Below are positions 36,798-44,783 of a stretch of 64,000 bases of DNA, piece after piece; the stretch's first letter is position 1; every line of letters starts with the position of its first letter. The stretch lies in assembly GCA_025408425.1 (NCBI GenBank), contig JANXYX010000043.1:62001-126000 (forward strand), in the 5' to 3' direction. The notes under the pieces are model-generated. The model saw only the letters and a program-made list of their open reading frames with translations. It was not told the origin of the DNA and did not search any database. Source of the stretch: Granulicella sp. (lineage in GTDB: Bacteria > Acidobacteriota > Terriglobia > Terriglobales > Acidobacteriaceae). A program made the translations under genes and the position numbers.

Positions 36798-38140
36798 GAT
36801 AAACGACCAGACGCCTCTTGCCGGGGCAGATCAATCGTCGGTACGCTTTGTGTATGGATATCCGACGCACCAGTGGTGGGCGAAGCTAGCAGTTGGGGCT
36901 CGCGCGAAAGCTTCGCCCCTCTTTTCATAATTCGGAGGCGAGACCAAGCGTACCGCACTACACGCGCACTGCCACGGATCGAAGGCAGCGGATCATTCCA
37001 CCGGAACACGGGGAGTACTTGAGGGTGCATGATGCTACGTATCCACGCGCTGAAGGTTAGGAGTCCCATCCTATTCAGCTCACGGTATGCGGCACAATCT
37101 GCAATGGGCTTCCATAGCCGCATCCCCATACGGTATCGGGGCGGTGGCTCTGCATGTGCTCGGCCAGTCAGCCTGTCATACACAAAGAGCGGCAAATTTA
37201 GGCCGCTTGCGACGAGCAAGCAATCAGCAGCCGTAAAGCGTGCATTGCATTCGATTAGTTTGAGCTTGCCATCTCTGTCATCCATTTTGAACTCAACATT
37301 TCCCACCCCAAGCAACCCTACCTGTCGAAACAGTGCCAATGCCAGCGCTTGAATATCCGGCACGTGGTCCGTGATGTGGTAAGTCGATCCACCCATGTTT
37401 ATGGGATACCTGCGAATAACTCTCTTCGTGAAATCGATGAGATTATTCCCTTTCTCATCCAGGTACGTATAGTAGCTACATAGTTTGTCATCTGGTCCGG
37501 GAATCAATTCCACAAGAAACGTCTGGATGCCGGCACCTGATACCTTATCAAAGGCACCAAGCAACTCATCCAGGTTGTTAGCAACGGTGTAATGTCCGTT
37601 AAACTTCCTGCTAAATGTATGTCCTATGATCGGCTTGAGGATTAGAGGAAAGACTAACTCAGTCGAGAGTTTTTCAATCTGTTCCCGCGTATCGGCAACC
37701 CAAAACTTCGGGGTAGGTACACCGGCAGCTTGCGCGGCACGATAGGTGCTGAGCTTGTCAAGCATACACAATTGTGCTGAGGGATTCGACAGGTCTAGAG
37801 TAAATTTTTCAGAGAGCGACTGCCGGTGTACAGCGATCAGTTCGATGGCCGCATCGCTCCCTGCTAGCAGAACGGCACCACGCAGATGTTCGGACTCTGC
37901 TCCCAGGAGGTAAGCAGCCCATGACTCTGTCCCGCCTCCGACAGCCTCCGGGAGATCGATCCACTTGCAAAACCGGGAGTAGCGAACGTCTGCTTGCGGA
38001 CGGTTAATCGCATAGACCTGAATGCCGGCAGCACCCAGGCTTCTGGCGATTGAAAGACTGCCGATGTCGCCTCCCACAATGAGCGCTGGCGGGAGCTGTT
38101 TGATTGACGATTCAATTCGCGAATCCACGTTATGGGGCAT
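36794..38140 (-). CDS. ATP-grasp carboxylate-amine ligase (first type)
   Basis: 448 residues. N-terminal pre-ATP-grasp Rossmann-like part (ALIVGGDIGSLSIARSLGAA near residue 19), ATP-grasp core with FPLILKPIIGH near residue 165, VELIPGPDDKLCSYYTYLDEK near residue 210 and the metal-binding VEFKMDDRDGKLKLIECNAR near residue 275, then a 120-residue C-terminal extension. Resembles D-aspartate-ligase/PylC-like enzymes that join an amino acid to an amine via an acyl phosphate. Begins 3 nt after the oxygenase gene. Confidence 0.82.
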   Translation of the reverse strand: MPHNVDSRIESSIKQLPPALIVGGDIGSLSIARSLGAAGIQVYAINRPQADVRYSRFCKWIDLPEAVGGGTESWAAYLLGAESEHLRGAVLLAGSDAAIELIAVHRQSLSEKFTLDLSNPSAQLCMLDKLSTYRAAQAAGVPTPKFWVADTREQIEKLSTELVFPLILKPIIGHTFSRKFNGHYTVANNLDELLGAFDKVSGAGIQTFLVELIPGPDDKLCSYYTYLDEKGNNLIDFTKRVIRRYPINMGGSTYHITDHVPDIQALALALFRQVGLLGVGNVEFKMDDRDGKLKLIECNARFTAADCLLVASGLNLPLFVYDRLTGRAHAEPPPRYRMGMRLWKPIADCAAYRELNRMGLLTFSAWIRSIMHPQVLPVFRWNDPLPSIRGSARVVRYAWSRLRIMKRGAKLSREPQLLASPTTGASDIHTQSVPTIDLPRQEASGRLS

Positions 38141-38143
38141 GGG

Positions 38144-39169
38144 TCACGCCGCCTGCGTAAGGGTTTTGGGACGAGATACTCCCATTGCAATAGGGCTTGT
38201 GAGCAGATCGACAATACCGCGTAGGGCTAACTGACGAATGGCCTCCTGCATGTCTGCACCCATTCCTGAGTTATTCATCAGCTTCGAGATTTCAGACACT
38301 GTTCGCTGTCCGTTCATCAAGCTGAGTGCTTCGAATTCAGCCTCTGTGACGGTGGCGTGCGGCTGCCCGTATATGACCACGCCGAACTGTTCGCTCCAAT
38401 CACGGCTATAGCGGCGATGCAGGTAATCTACGCGCCTGCCAAGTACCGGGTTGCTGTCCGTCCAGTCGGAGTGCGCGGAGTTTGCTAAGGATAGCGTGTC
38501 TTGTCTTGTTGCGGCGCTGTGCGGATCTTCCCCAAGGGTGTCGCAGTTATAAGTATTCAACTTCAAATACAGCACTGTAGTCCCCGCGCCGTGTTCGCGC
38601 AGATGCCACATTGCGTGTCCCCTGAATATCTGCACATCACGCGGTTGATCCTGAATTTCCACCCGCGGCGCACTCTTCAACTCCGCATCTGGAAGTGTGT
38701 GCGGGGAGAAGCTGGAGCGTAGTTCAGCTGTGGAGTTAAATGGGTTCACACTGACATCGTGTTCCGGGTAGATCACCAGCGTTGATCCTTCGGGAACACG
38801 GATCGAGAAGCCAACCGAGAATTCAGAGCCGAAACGGTCCTTGTGCGCGAGAGGGTACGGATCAGCACCGGGCTCGTACTCCTTGATGTGGCGCTCTGAC
38901 AAGGTCAGGCTGTTGGCATCGACCCCGCAAATCGACGCGACAGTCTCGCGCAACTCATCATAATGTTCCGGCTCAAGGAACTCGAAGATCGCTTGCTGCT
39001 TATCGCCTCGTGCAAAGTCCTTCAAATGCTTCTGTTCGAAAGAATCCTCGACATACTTAACTAGCTTGGCGTGGAAGTCTTCCGGCAAGCCCCCGGGGAT
39101 GTGGACATACCCTCGCTCTGCAAAAGCATCAGCATAACTATCGGCGTCGAAGTTGAACATCTTAGGCAT
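38144..39169 (-). CDS. Putative 2-oxoglutarate/Fe(II) oxygenase with PqqD-like C-terminal domain
   Basis: 341 residues from ATG 39169, chosen because AGGAG lies 6 nt upstream; the ATG at 39175 touches that site. Probable double-stranded beta-helix with H109-x-D111 (PLAHKDRFGSEF) and a distal His at 185 or 189 (RGHAMWHLREHG), then YLKLNTYN, giving the 2-His-1-carboxylate pattern of phytanoyl-CoA-hydroxylase-like enzymes. Residues about 257-325 (FEALSLMNGQRTVSEISKLM) look like a PqqD/winged-helix domain. Likely hydroxylates an amino-acid or peptide intermediate (inference). Third gene of the cassette. Confidence 0.65.
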   Translation of the reverse strand: MPKMFNFDADSYADAFAERGYVHIPGGLPEDFHAKLVKYVEDSFEQKHLKDFARGDKQQAIFEFLEPEHYDELRETVASICGVDANSLTLSERHIKEYEPGADPYPLAHKDRFGSEFSVGFSIRVPEGSTLVIYPEHDVSVNPFNSTAELRSSFSPHTLPDAELKSAPRVEIQDQPRDVQIFRGHAMWHLREHGAGTTVLYLKLNTYNCDTLGEDPHSAATRQDTLSLANSAHSDWTDSNPVLGRRVDYLHRRYSRDWSEQFGVVIYGQPHATVTEAEFEALSLMNGQRTVSEISKLMNNSGMGADMQEAIRQLALRGIVDLLTSPIAMGVSRPKTLTQAA

Positions 39170-39171
39170 TT

Positions 39172-40278
39172 TCATCTCCTGTCTGCGATTAGTGTGGTGT
39201 TCAGTTCAGCTACGCCAGGGGCGAGCAGAAATGGAAGGATGTGGACGGCAACGGGGTAACTTCCGTCCCGCTTGTAATAGTGGTGGTGATACGAGGGCGA
39301 TGTGTTGACCTCCAGGATGACTCCGCCCGACTCGGCCAATGGCACATGGGGATTTGACGTGATCACGTCGATGCCCGCGAATCGGACACCGACGGCTGCT
39401 GCGGCTGCTGCGCCATCGTCAATAATTGACTTGCATAAAAGATGCGCAGCCGAGAAGTTGTCCTGTTGCGAGTTGTCGTTGATAACCGCTTTGAGTGTTA
39501 CCACCCTCCCCTCTGCTGGGACAGAGGAGAGCTTCAAGCCCTGACTTGCAAGCGTACTTCGAACGTCGGTGTCGATCACAATCAGTGCATGTGCCAGGTT
39601 GGAACCTGTCTTCAACCTGGTATCGTTTTCCTGGCAAATCAATTCTCGTACGGTTGATTTTCCATCGGCTACCACTGAAGAAGGTCTTCGTAAGACCGCA
39701 TCTATCAACACACCGTCGAAGTAGAGGAGCCTGTAGACGTCGCCGGCGACGTGCTGTTCGACCATGAGATTTCGACCATAGACTGCTGCATGTGCTGCAG
39801 CACGAAGTAGCTCAAAGTGCCCACGAATACCAGTCGTCACGCCTTGGCCGCCGCCACCGTTAGCCGGTTTCACGACACACTTGCTTCTGGAGTTCTCGAC
39901 AAAAGCGGTGGCTTTGTCCAGCTCGTTCAACGTGAACTCGCAATAGGTGGGCGTTCGCAGTTGCCGCTTTGCTAAGAGACGATGCACCACAGGCTTGTTC
40001 TGCGCGACCATAACCGCGATTGCACTGTCTATGGCCGTGATGTTCTGTTGAACGCGGGTGTACTCCTCGCCAAGTCTAATCTCGAACATGTCATTCCCCA
40101 GCGCTTCGAGGCTGGCCCCAAGCTGAGATGCGGCACTGGACCAAAGGTCCGCATAAAAATGGGACCGATGTTTGAGAGCGAGTAGGGTCTTGGGACTACG
40201 GACACGCTGGCGCTCTTTCAGGCGATATCCAGCGTACAGAATTTGGGCTACACGGGGTCCACACAGTAGTGAAGACAT
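39172..40278 (-). CDS. Stand-alone CphA/GshF-type ATP-grasp ligase
   Basis: 368 residues from ATG 40278, with GAGG about 8 nt upstream. The ATP-grasp core matches cyanophycin-synthetase/GshF enzymes: CVVKPANGGGGQGVTTGI near residue 135, YRLLYFDGVLIDAVLRRP near 180, VVADGKSTVRELICQEN near 203, and GGVILEVNTSPSYHHHY near 325. The Mur-ligase half of cyanophycin synthetase is absent. Expected to make an amide or peptide bond. Second gene of the cassette; ends 2 nt before the oxygenase start. Confidence 0.85.
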   Translation of the reverse strand: MSSLLCGPRVAQILYAGYRLKERQRVRSPKTLLALKHRSHFYADLWSSAASQLGASLEALGNDMFEIRLGEEYTRVQQNITAIDSAIAVMVAQNKPVVHRLLAKRQLRTPTYCEFTLNELDKATAFVENSRSKCVVKPANGGGGQGVTTGIRGHFELLRAAAHAAVYGRNLMVEQHVAGDVYRLLYFDGVLIDAVLRRPSSVVADGKSTVRELICQENDTRLKTGSNLAHALIVIDTDVRSTLASQGLKLSSVPAEGRVVTLKAVINDNSQQDNFSAAHLLCKSIIDDGAAAAAAVGVRFAGIDVITSNPHVPLAESGGVILEVNTSPSYHHHYYKRDGSYPVAVHILPFLLAPGVAELNTTLIADRR

Positions 40279-40297
40279 CACAAATTCCTCGACTTCT

Positions 40298-41041
40298 TTA
40301 GGCAGCTACACTTTCACCCGTAGGAGTTACATCACATCCCGCTTGGGTGAGGATTCTATCCACCCAAGCGTTGGAAAAGTCACCGCGTTTGACGCCGGCC
40401 AAATACGCGGCCTGGCTGGCTTTCTGATTGCGCAATCTATTAAGGAGATTGAATGCAATTTCTTGTGGAATATCCACGATGCCTGCACCATCTGCAACGA
40501 TAATATCGCCGGGATTCACCACGATGCCGCCGCAGCATATGGGGTAGTTGATCTCGCCGGGCCCGCGATGGAGAGGTCCTATGGACGTCGTGCCTCGTGC
40601 AAATATGGGGAAGTCTAATTCCAGAATGTCTGGCAAGTCGCGAATAAATCCATCTACGATGAAGCCGGCTATTCCGCGATGTTTAGCCTTGGTGGACACG
40701 AGGTCGCCCAACACCGCGTTCATGGAGGAAGCGTGGGCATCAATGACCACGATATCGCCCGGCATGGCTACGTCGAGACTCTTATGGACCATGAGGTTAT
40801 CCCCTGGAAAAACCTTCACAGTACAAGCCGGCCCACACAGGCGGTGGTGGTTACCAGTCAGGCAGCTCAAGCCAGAGTCCATCGCATACAGTCGATTGAG
40901 CATGTCAGAAATGTCTGGTGTGGCGAACTCCGCAAATTGCGCCATCAGGTCTGAATCCGCGCGACTAAACTCTGCCTTTACGCGAAAACCCGGTCCAGGA
41001 AACATCTCTGCCGAAATAGGTTTTGCAGCCTTGCTGTCCAT
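40298..41041 (-). CDS. RraA-like lyase (HMG/CHA aldolase or oxaloacetate decarboxylase family)
   Basis: 247 residues. Core motif DLVSTKAKHRGIAGFIVDG then FIRDLPDI near residue 125 is the Mg/pyruvate-binding site of 4-hydroxy-4-methyl-2-oxoglutarate aldolases and relatives; NPGDIIVADGAGIVDIP near residue 187 is also typical. Family members cleave or form C-C bonds beta to a keto acid, while RraA proper inhibits RNase E. Pathway context favours an enzyme. AGGAGG 5 nt upstream gives a firm start. First gene of the cassette. Confidence 0.85.
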   Translation of the reverse strand: MDSKAAKPISAEMFPGPGFRVKAEFSRADSDLMAQFAEFATPDISDMLNRLYAMDSGLSCLTGNHHRLCGPACTVKVFPGDNLMVHKSLDVAMPGDIVVIDAHASSMNAVLGDLVSTKAKHRGIAGFIVDGFIRDLPDILELDFPIFARGTTSIGPLHRGPGEINYPICCGGIVVNPGDIIVADGAGIVDIPQEIAFNLLNRLRNQKASQAAYLAGVKRGDFSNAWVDRILTQAGCDVTPTGESVAA

Positions 41042-41152
41042 ACTGCCTCCTTATTGGGGTTGGTTTTGATGCATCGCACAGTGTGTGCGTGATAACTAAT
41101 ATTTCTATGTTTGTTTCTTGCCGTTCCTGATCCTGGCCCAACATCACTCCAG

Positions 41153-41168
41153 TGTGATGCAGATCACA
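41153..41168. promoter_or_regulatory. Perfect CRP/FNR-type palindrome upstream of the cassette
   Basis: TGTGATGCAGATCACA: half-sites TGTGA and TCACA with 6-bp spacing, identical in the conserved positions to the E. coli CRP consensus. It lies 112 bp upstream of the RraA-like start in the 160-bp gap after the sugar transferase gene. An AT-rich stretch between site and gene (ATAGAAATATTAG on minus) could hold the -10. Suggests separate control of the cassette. Confidence 0.6.
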
Positions 41169-41201
41169 TTGGCATGCCCACCCACCCGGTGAGCCATCAT
41201 G

Positions 41202-41903
41202 TTATGAGATGTGTGATTCGACGTGAGAGGAGACAGCCGAAGCTTCGCCCGAAGCATTCGCCAAGATTCCGTCTCCAAGAAACTCTGAGGCTCCGACCAC
41301 GCCCGGCTGGTCAATTCCGTCGCGATTGAAAATCTTCCACATAGTTCGAACAAGGATCTGTAGATCGAGCGAAAGGGATCTATGATCTACGTACCAAACG
41401 TCCATTGTGAATTTCTGGTCCCAACTCAGTGCGTTCCTACCATTGACTTGCGCCCATCCTGTGATGCCGGGAAGTACTTCATGGCGACGTCTCTGAAAGG
41501 GAGAATAGCGCCCGAGATAGCGGACTAATAGCGGTCTGGGACCGACGATACTCATCTCGCCGCTAATGACGTTAATCAGTTCAGGCAGTTCATCCAGACT
41601 AGTCCTACGAAGAACTCGACCAAAAGACGTAATGCGTGAGCTGTCCTGGAGCAGATCTTCTGCAACGTCGATACGTTCCTTCATGGTGCGAAATTTAAAT
41701 AACGTGAACAGCTTTCCATTCAACCCAGGGCGTTGCTGCCGAAAGATAACAGGCCTACCCAGGAACACCGCCACAAGCAGCGCAGTCAACAAGATCGCAG
41801 GGGACATGAGGACCAGGGCAATAACCGCGACACCTAGATCAAAAAGCCGCTTCAGCTTGTCGTATCGTGCGTGCTCTCGCGGGTTCTTCATAGTAAGTCT
41901 CAT
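41202..41903 (-). CDS. Polyprenyl-phosphate sugar phosphotransferase (PglC/WbaP C-terminal type)
   Basis: 233 residues from ATG 41903, which has GAGG just upstream; the frame opens at 41972, where no ribosome site is seen. Membrane re-entrant helix LKRLFDLGVAVIALVLMSP, then RQQRPGLNGKLFTLFKFRTM, RRTSLDELPELINV (catalytic Asp-Glu) and SIVGPRPLL. Transfers a sugar-1-phosphate from a UDP-sugar to undecaprenyl phosphate, starting the repeat unit at the inner membrane. It lacks the N-terminal four-helix part of full-length WbaP. Confidence 0.93.
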   Translation of the reverse strand: MRLTMKNPREHARYDKLKRLFDLGVAVIALVLMSPAILLTALLVAVFLGRPVIFRQQRPGLNGKLFTLFKFRTMKERIDVAEDLLQDSSRITSFGRVLRRTSLDELPELINVISGEMSIVGPRPLLVRYLGRYSPFQRRRHEVLPGITGWAQVNGRNALSWDQKFTMDVWYVDHRSLSLDLQILVRTMWKIFNRDGIDQPGVVGASEFLGDGILANASGEASAVSSHVESHIS

Positions 41904-41968
41904 ACGCCTCGTTGCTGGAGTCCGCCTAGTCGTCATCGATCGATAAAGCTTGCCGCAGATACAGCACG

Positions 41969-42664
41969 TCATGCGGCAGTTGGCACCGTCGGAGCAACAG
42001 CATTGACCGTTGCGCTCTTTGTCAGCTCTTTGGCTGGGACTCCAACCATCGTTGCCTCTGCCTGGACATCTTTGGTCACGACCGCTCCTGCGCCAATTCG
42101 TGCACCATCACCAATGTTCAAGTACTGCAATATCTGTGCCCCGGTTCCCACAAGCACGCCACTGCCCAACTTCACGCCACCTGATATGCTGACCATTGGA
42201 TTAAGCACACATCCGCGACCGATCACTGCCTCGTGTCCGATAGTGCAGGACGCATGAACTATGCAGAATGGCTCAAATCGAACGTTCACGGTGGCTATCG
42301 TACCGGCGCTGATGATCACGCCTTCCCCCACCTGCATCGTTCGTCGCTGCCATTTGACACTGGGATGGACCAACGCCGGCCATTCAACGTGGGGGAATTT
42401 CTCTCTAAGTTCCTGAGCAAGTTTGAGCCTGATAGCAGGAGTTCCAATCCCTATAGCAAGGGCATCGACGTGGTTTGATTCTAGCCATGAGAAATCTCCC
42501 AGTATGGCGCTGTCGTAGGGTCCGATCCGACTGATGTCGCTCACCAGAAAACCAACCATTTGATATTCGGTGGCCGCTTGATTTGCCGCAGCAGAAATAT
42601 CTTCTAGCATCCAGGCTACTTCCCTGGCACATCCGCCCGCACCGATGATCGCGATTCGCTTCAT
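41969..42664 (-). CDS. PglD/NeuD-family sugar O/N-acyltransferase
   Basis: 231 residues. N-terminal Rossmann-like sugar-binding part (RIAIIGAGGCAREVAWML), C-terminal left-handed beta-helix of hexapeptide repeats (IVHASCTIGHEAVIGRGCVL; VVTKDVQAEATMVGVPAKEL). Family members acetylate UDP-4-amino sugars (PglD) or sialic acid (NeuD). Next to a PglC-like transferase, a bacillosamine-type role is attractive but unproven. A GGGAG site precedes the ATG. Confidence 0.9.
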   Translation of the reverse strand: MKRIAIIGAGGCAREVAWMLEDISAAANQAATEYQMVGFLVSDISRIGPYDSAILGDFSWLESNHVDALAIGIGTPAIRLKLAQELREKFPHVEWPALVHPSVKWQRRTMQVGEGVIISAGTIATVNVRFEPFCIVHASCTIGHEAVIGRGCVLNPMVSISGGVKLGSGVLVGTGAQILQYLNIGDGARIGAGAVVTKDVQAEATMVGVPAKELTKSATVNAVAPTVPTAA

Positions 42665-42701
42665 AGAACTTGAATCTCCCTATACATTTGATCGTGCTTA
42701 C

Positions 42702-43979
42702 TCAGTTAGTCTCTTTCACCACGCGCTGGCCAGACTCATACACGCCAAGGTCAGGAGCAGTATTACTCAGTCGCAACATTCCATCGAAATCGGTTGGTGG
42801 AGCACCTATGACCGTACCGGCCCTCCGTGCCGGGCTGGAACCCTTTAAGTGATAGTCGCCCGTGAAGAACGTCCCAGTAGGGTTTACAAACTGCGGATCC
42901 GCATAGATGGCTCTATCAAATGAGTTACAAGTCCCAGTGGCAGAATTCCCACAATGCCCTTCAAGCAGCACATCACGAACACTGTTTCCGAACACCAGAT
43001 TGTTGGTGTAAACGTTATGCCGACCAGCTTTGGAGTACTGCCAGAAGCCAATCGTCTTGTTGTGGTACATGACGTTATTGGAGACGGTGATGTGATCCGC
43101 CACGCAGGTTTGATAGCACGGCGAATCTCCAGCGCCAACGAGGATACCTACATCGTTATCGAAAACAGTGTTGTTGCTAATTGTGTTGTACGAGGCAGCG
43201 TGCCAGGTGGCAATGCCCTTAGAGGCATTAAGATAGCTGATATTGTTGACTGCGGTATCGAACGGCGCGGCCAGGTAGATGCCGTGATATTTGTTGCAGC
43301 TTCCGGGTCCGCCTGCACCAATGTTATGCACTACGTTGGCAATAACTTCCATATAGCCCCCGGAGTAGTTGCCCTGCTCGACTCCACTGGCACCGTAGCT
43401 GGTGCAACCGGCCTGACCAGGTATATTGTGCACATGATTGCCTATGACGCGCACATGGGTGCCTAATACCCAAACCCCCATGTTGGCATTGCTCGTTACG
43501 TCGAAGCCTACCAAATCAACATAGTTTCCTGATACTACGATTCCCCACCCTAGTCCGTTGGCCGGGTTCACATGTCCGCTGATTCGCGCTGCCCATTTAG
43601 TTTGGGATACCCATCGTATGCGAGCTGACCCATCTCCACTCGTGGCGATTATAATAGTGTTTTCCGCCGTGTACCCGTTGTAAGATCCCGGCAGCACATA
43701 TACGGTGTCACCCGGTCGAACAACCGAATCGGCCTTCTTGAAGCTCACAAACGGTGCTTTTCTGGTGCCTGGATTGCGGTCACTGCCGTCAGGAGAGATG
43801 TAGAACTCATGGATGGAGTTTCGAATCGGGCCGGGTCGATACTCTAACGCCACGGCGCCGGAAATGGATGGGAAGATCACAAGCGCTATGCTCGCCAAAC
43901 GTGCCCATTGTCCGAAGTTAGGTCCCAGTCTTAAACCAACGTCTTGGTGCATTGGTTCTAACGGAGGCGTGCTTTTCAT
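42702..43979 (-). CDS. Secreted right-handed beta-helix protein (DUF1565-like)
   Basis: 425 residues from ATG 43979 (a GTG at 44024 is the alternative; neither ribosome site is ideal). N-terminal hydrophobic segment LASIALVIFPSISGAVAL, then ISPDGSDRNPGTRKAPFVSF and a series of beta-helix coils (NNTVFDN, NNVMYHN, NNLVFGN), ending NTAPDLGVYES. Pectate-lyase-like fold; likely a lyase, hydrolase or epimerase on the polysaccharide. Related in fold and ending to the C-terminal half of the 33074 lipoprotein. Confidence 0.83.
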   Translation of the reverse strand: MKSTPPLEPMHQDVGLRLGPNFGQWARLASIALVIFPSISGAVALEYRPGPIRNSIHEFYISPDGSDRNPGTRKAPFVSFKKADSVVRPGDTVYVLPGSYNGYTAENTIIIATSGDGSARIRWVSQTKWAARISGHVNPANGLGWGIVVSGNYVDLVGFDVTSNANMGVWVLGTHVRVIGNHVHNIPGQAGCTSYGASGVEQGNYSGGYMEVIANVVHNIGAGGPGSCNKYHGIYLAAPFDTAVNNISYLNASKGIATWHAASYNTISNNTVFDNDVGILVGAGDSPCYQTCVADHITVSNNVMYHNKTIGFWQYSKAGRHNVYTNNLVFGNSVRDVLLEGHCGNSATGTCNSFDRAIYADPQFVNPTGTFFTGDYHLKGSSPARRAGTVIGAPPTDFDGMLRLSNTAPDLGVYESGQRVVKETN

Positions 43980-44036
43980 ACTCCTCAATGTGGTATCAAC
44001 CTCTTGCTTCAATGTCAGTAGCACCGCTCCGAGTAC

Positions 44037-44783
44037 TCACGGATAACTTGTTAGACGAAGTGTGCTGAACCAATGATCGACTCTGGTGTTCGGGCTGCCA
44101 TCAGGTGCCTTTTCGATCCCATTCGCCGTCGGATGAACCATTATCTCGATATCGCCTGATGTGCTTGCAAGCACCTCTTGCACGTCAGCAGCAGAACCAA
44201 AGTAGCGGGTCTTTGCCAAGCCATGCATGCGGAGCCTGGTGTTGTATAGCCACTTATACAACTTGTGGACAAACGGAATCCCTGGACCGCAGTTGCGCGA
44301 CAAGCGGATTGCCTTTATCCCATATTGGCGCGCGACGTTAATGGCAGCCGATCCAACGGCCCACTCGGTATGGACGTGGTGATGTGAGTCCATATGTGTG
44401 GGTATAAGCCCACGATCAAGACATGCGGTGACTTGTGCGGCAATCTCCGTCTCAACGGCAATTCTCTCTTCCTTCGTCAATCGGAACCTGGTTTGCCTGC
44501 TGCGCAAGGTGCCACTCTCATCGCAGAGCCGTGAGCATAGTCGAATAGGAGTCGACAGAGGAAAGCCTTCTGTCAGATTCAGGTGTACTCCGATTCTTCC
44601 TAGCAGTCCGTGCCGGTGTGCCAACTCGCAGGCTTCTTCGAAACCAGGCATATTGGCCATTAGTGTGGCGCTGGAAATCATATGCTTCTCGAACGCCTCG
44701 ACTATGGCTTGGTTAACTTCATCATTAAGCCCAAAGTCGTCAGCGTTTGCTATGATCTTCCTGGATTCACTGGGAGTGAGCAT
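44037..44783 (-). CDS. ChbG/YdjC-family carbohydrate deacetylase
   Basis: 248 residues from ATG 44783, which has GGAGG 6 nt upstream. Metal-site motifs NADDFGLNDEVN near residue 12 and THMDSHHHVHTEW near residue 122; VHLNLTEGFPL in between. Family members remove N-acetyl groups from sugars (ChbG on chitobiose, HpnK in hopanoid loci). Overlaps the upstream glycosyltransferase stop by 17 nt. Probably trims the polysaccharide or its precursor. Confidence 0.9.
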   Translation of the reverse strand: MLTPSESRKIIANADDFGLNDEVNQAIVEAFEKHMISSATLMANMPGFEEACELAHRHGLLGRIGVHLNLTEGFPLSTPIRLCSRLCDESGTLRSRQTRFRLTKEERIAVETEIAAQVTACLDRGLIPTHMDSHHHVHTEWAVGSAAINVARQYGIKAIRLSRNCGPGIPFVHKLYKWLYNTRLRMHGLAKTRYFGSAADVQEVLASTSGDIEIMVHPTANGIEKAPDGSPNTRVDHWFSTLRLTSYP

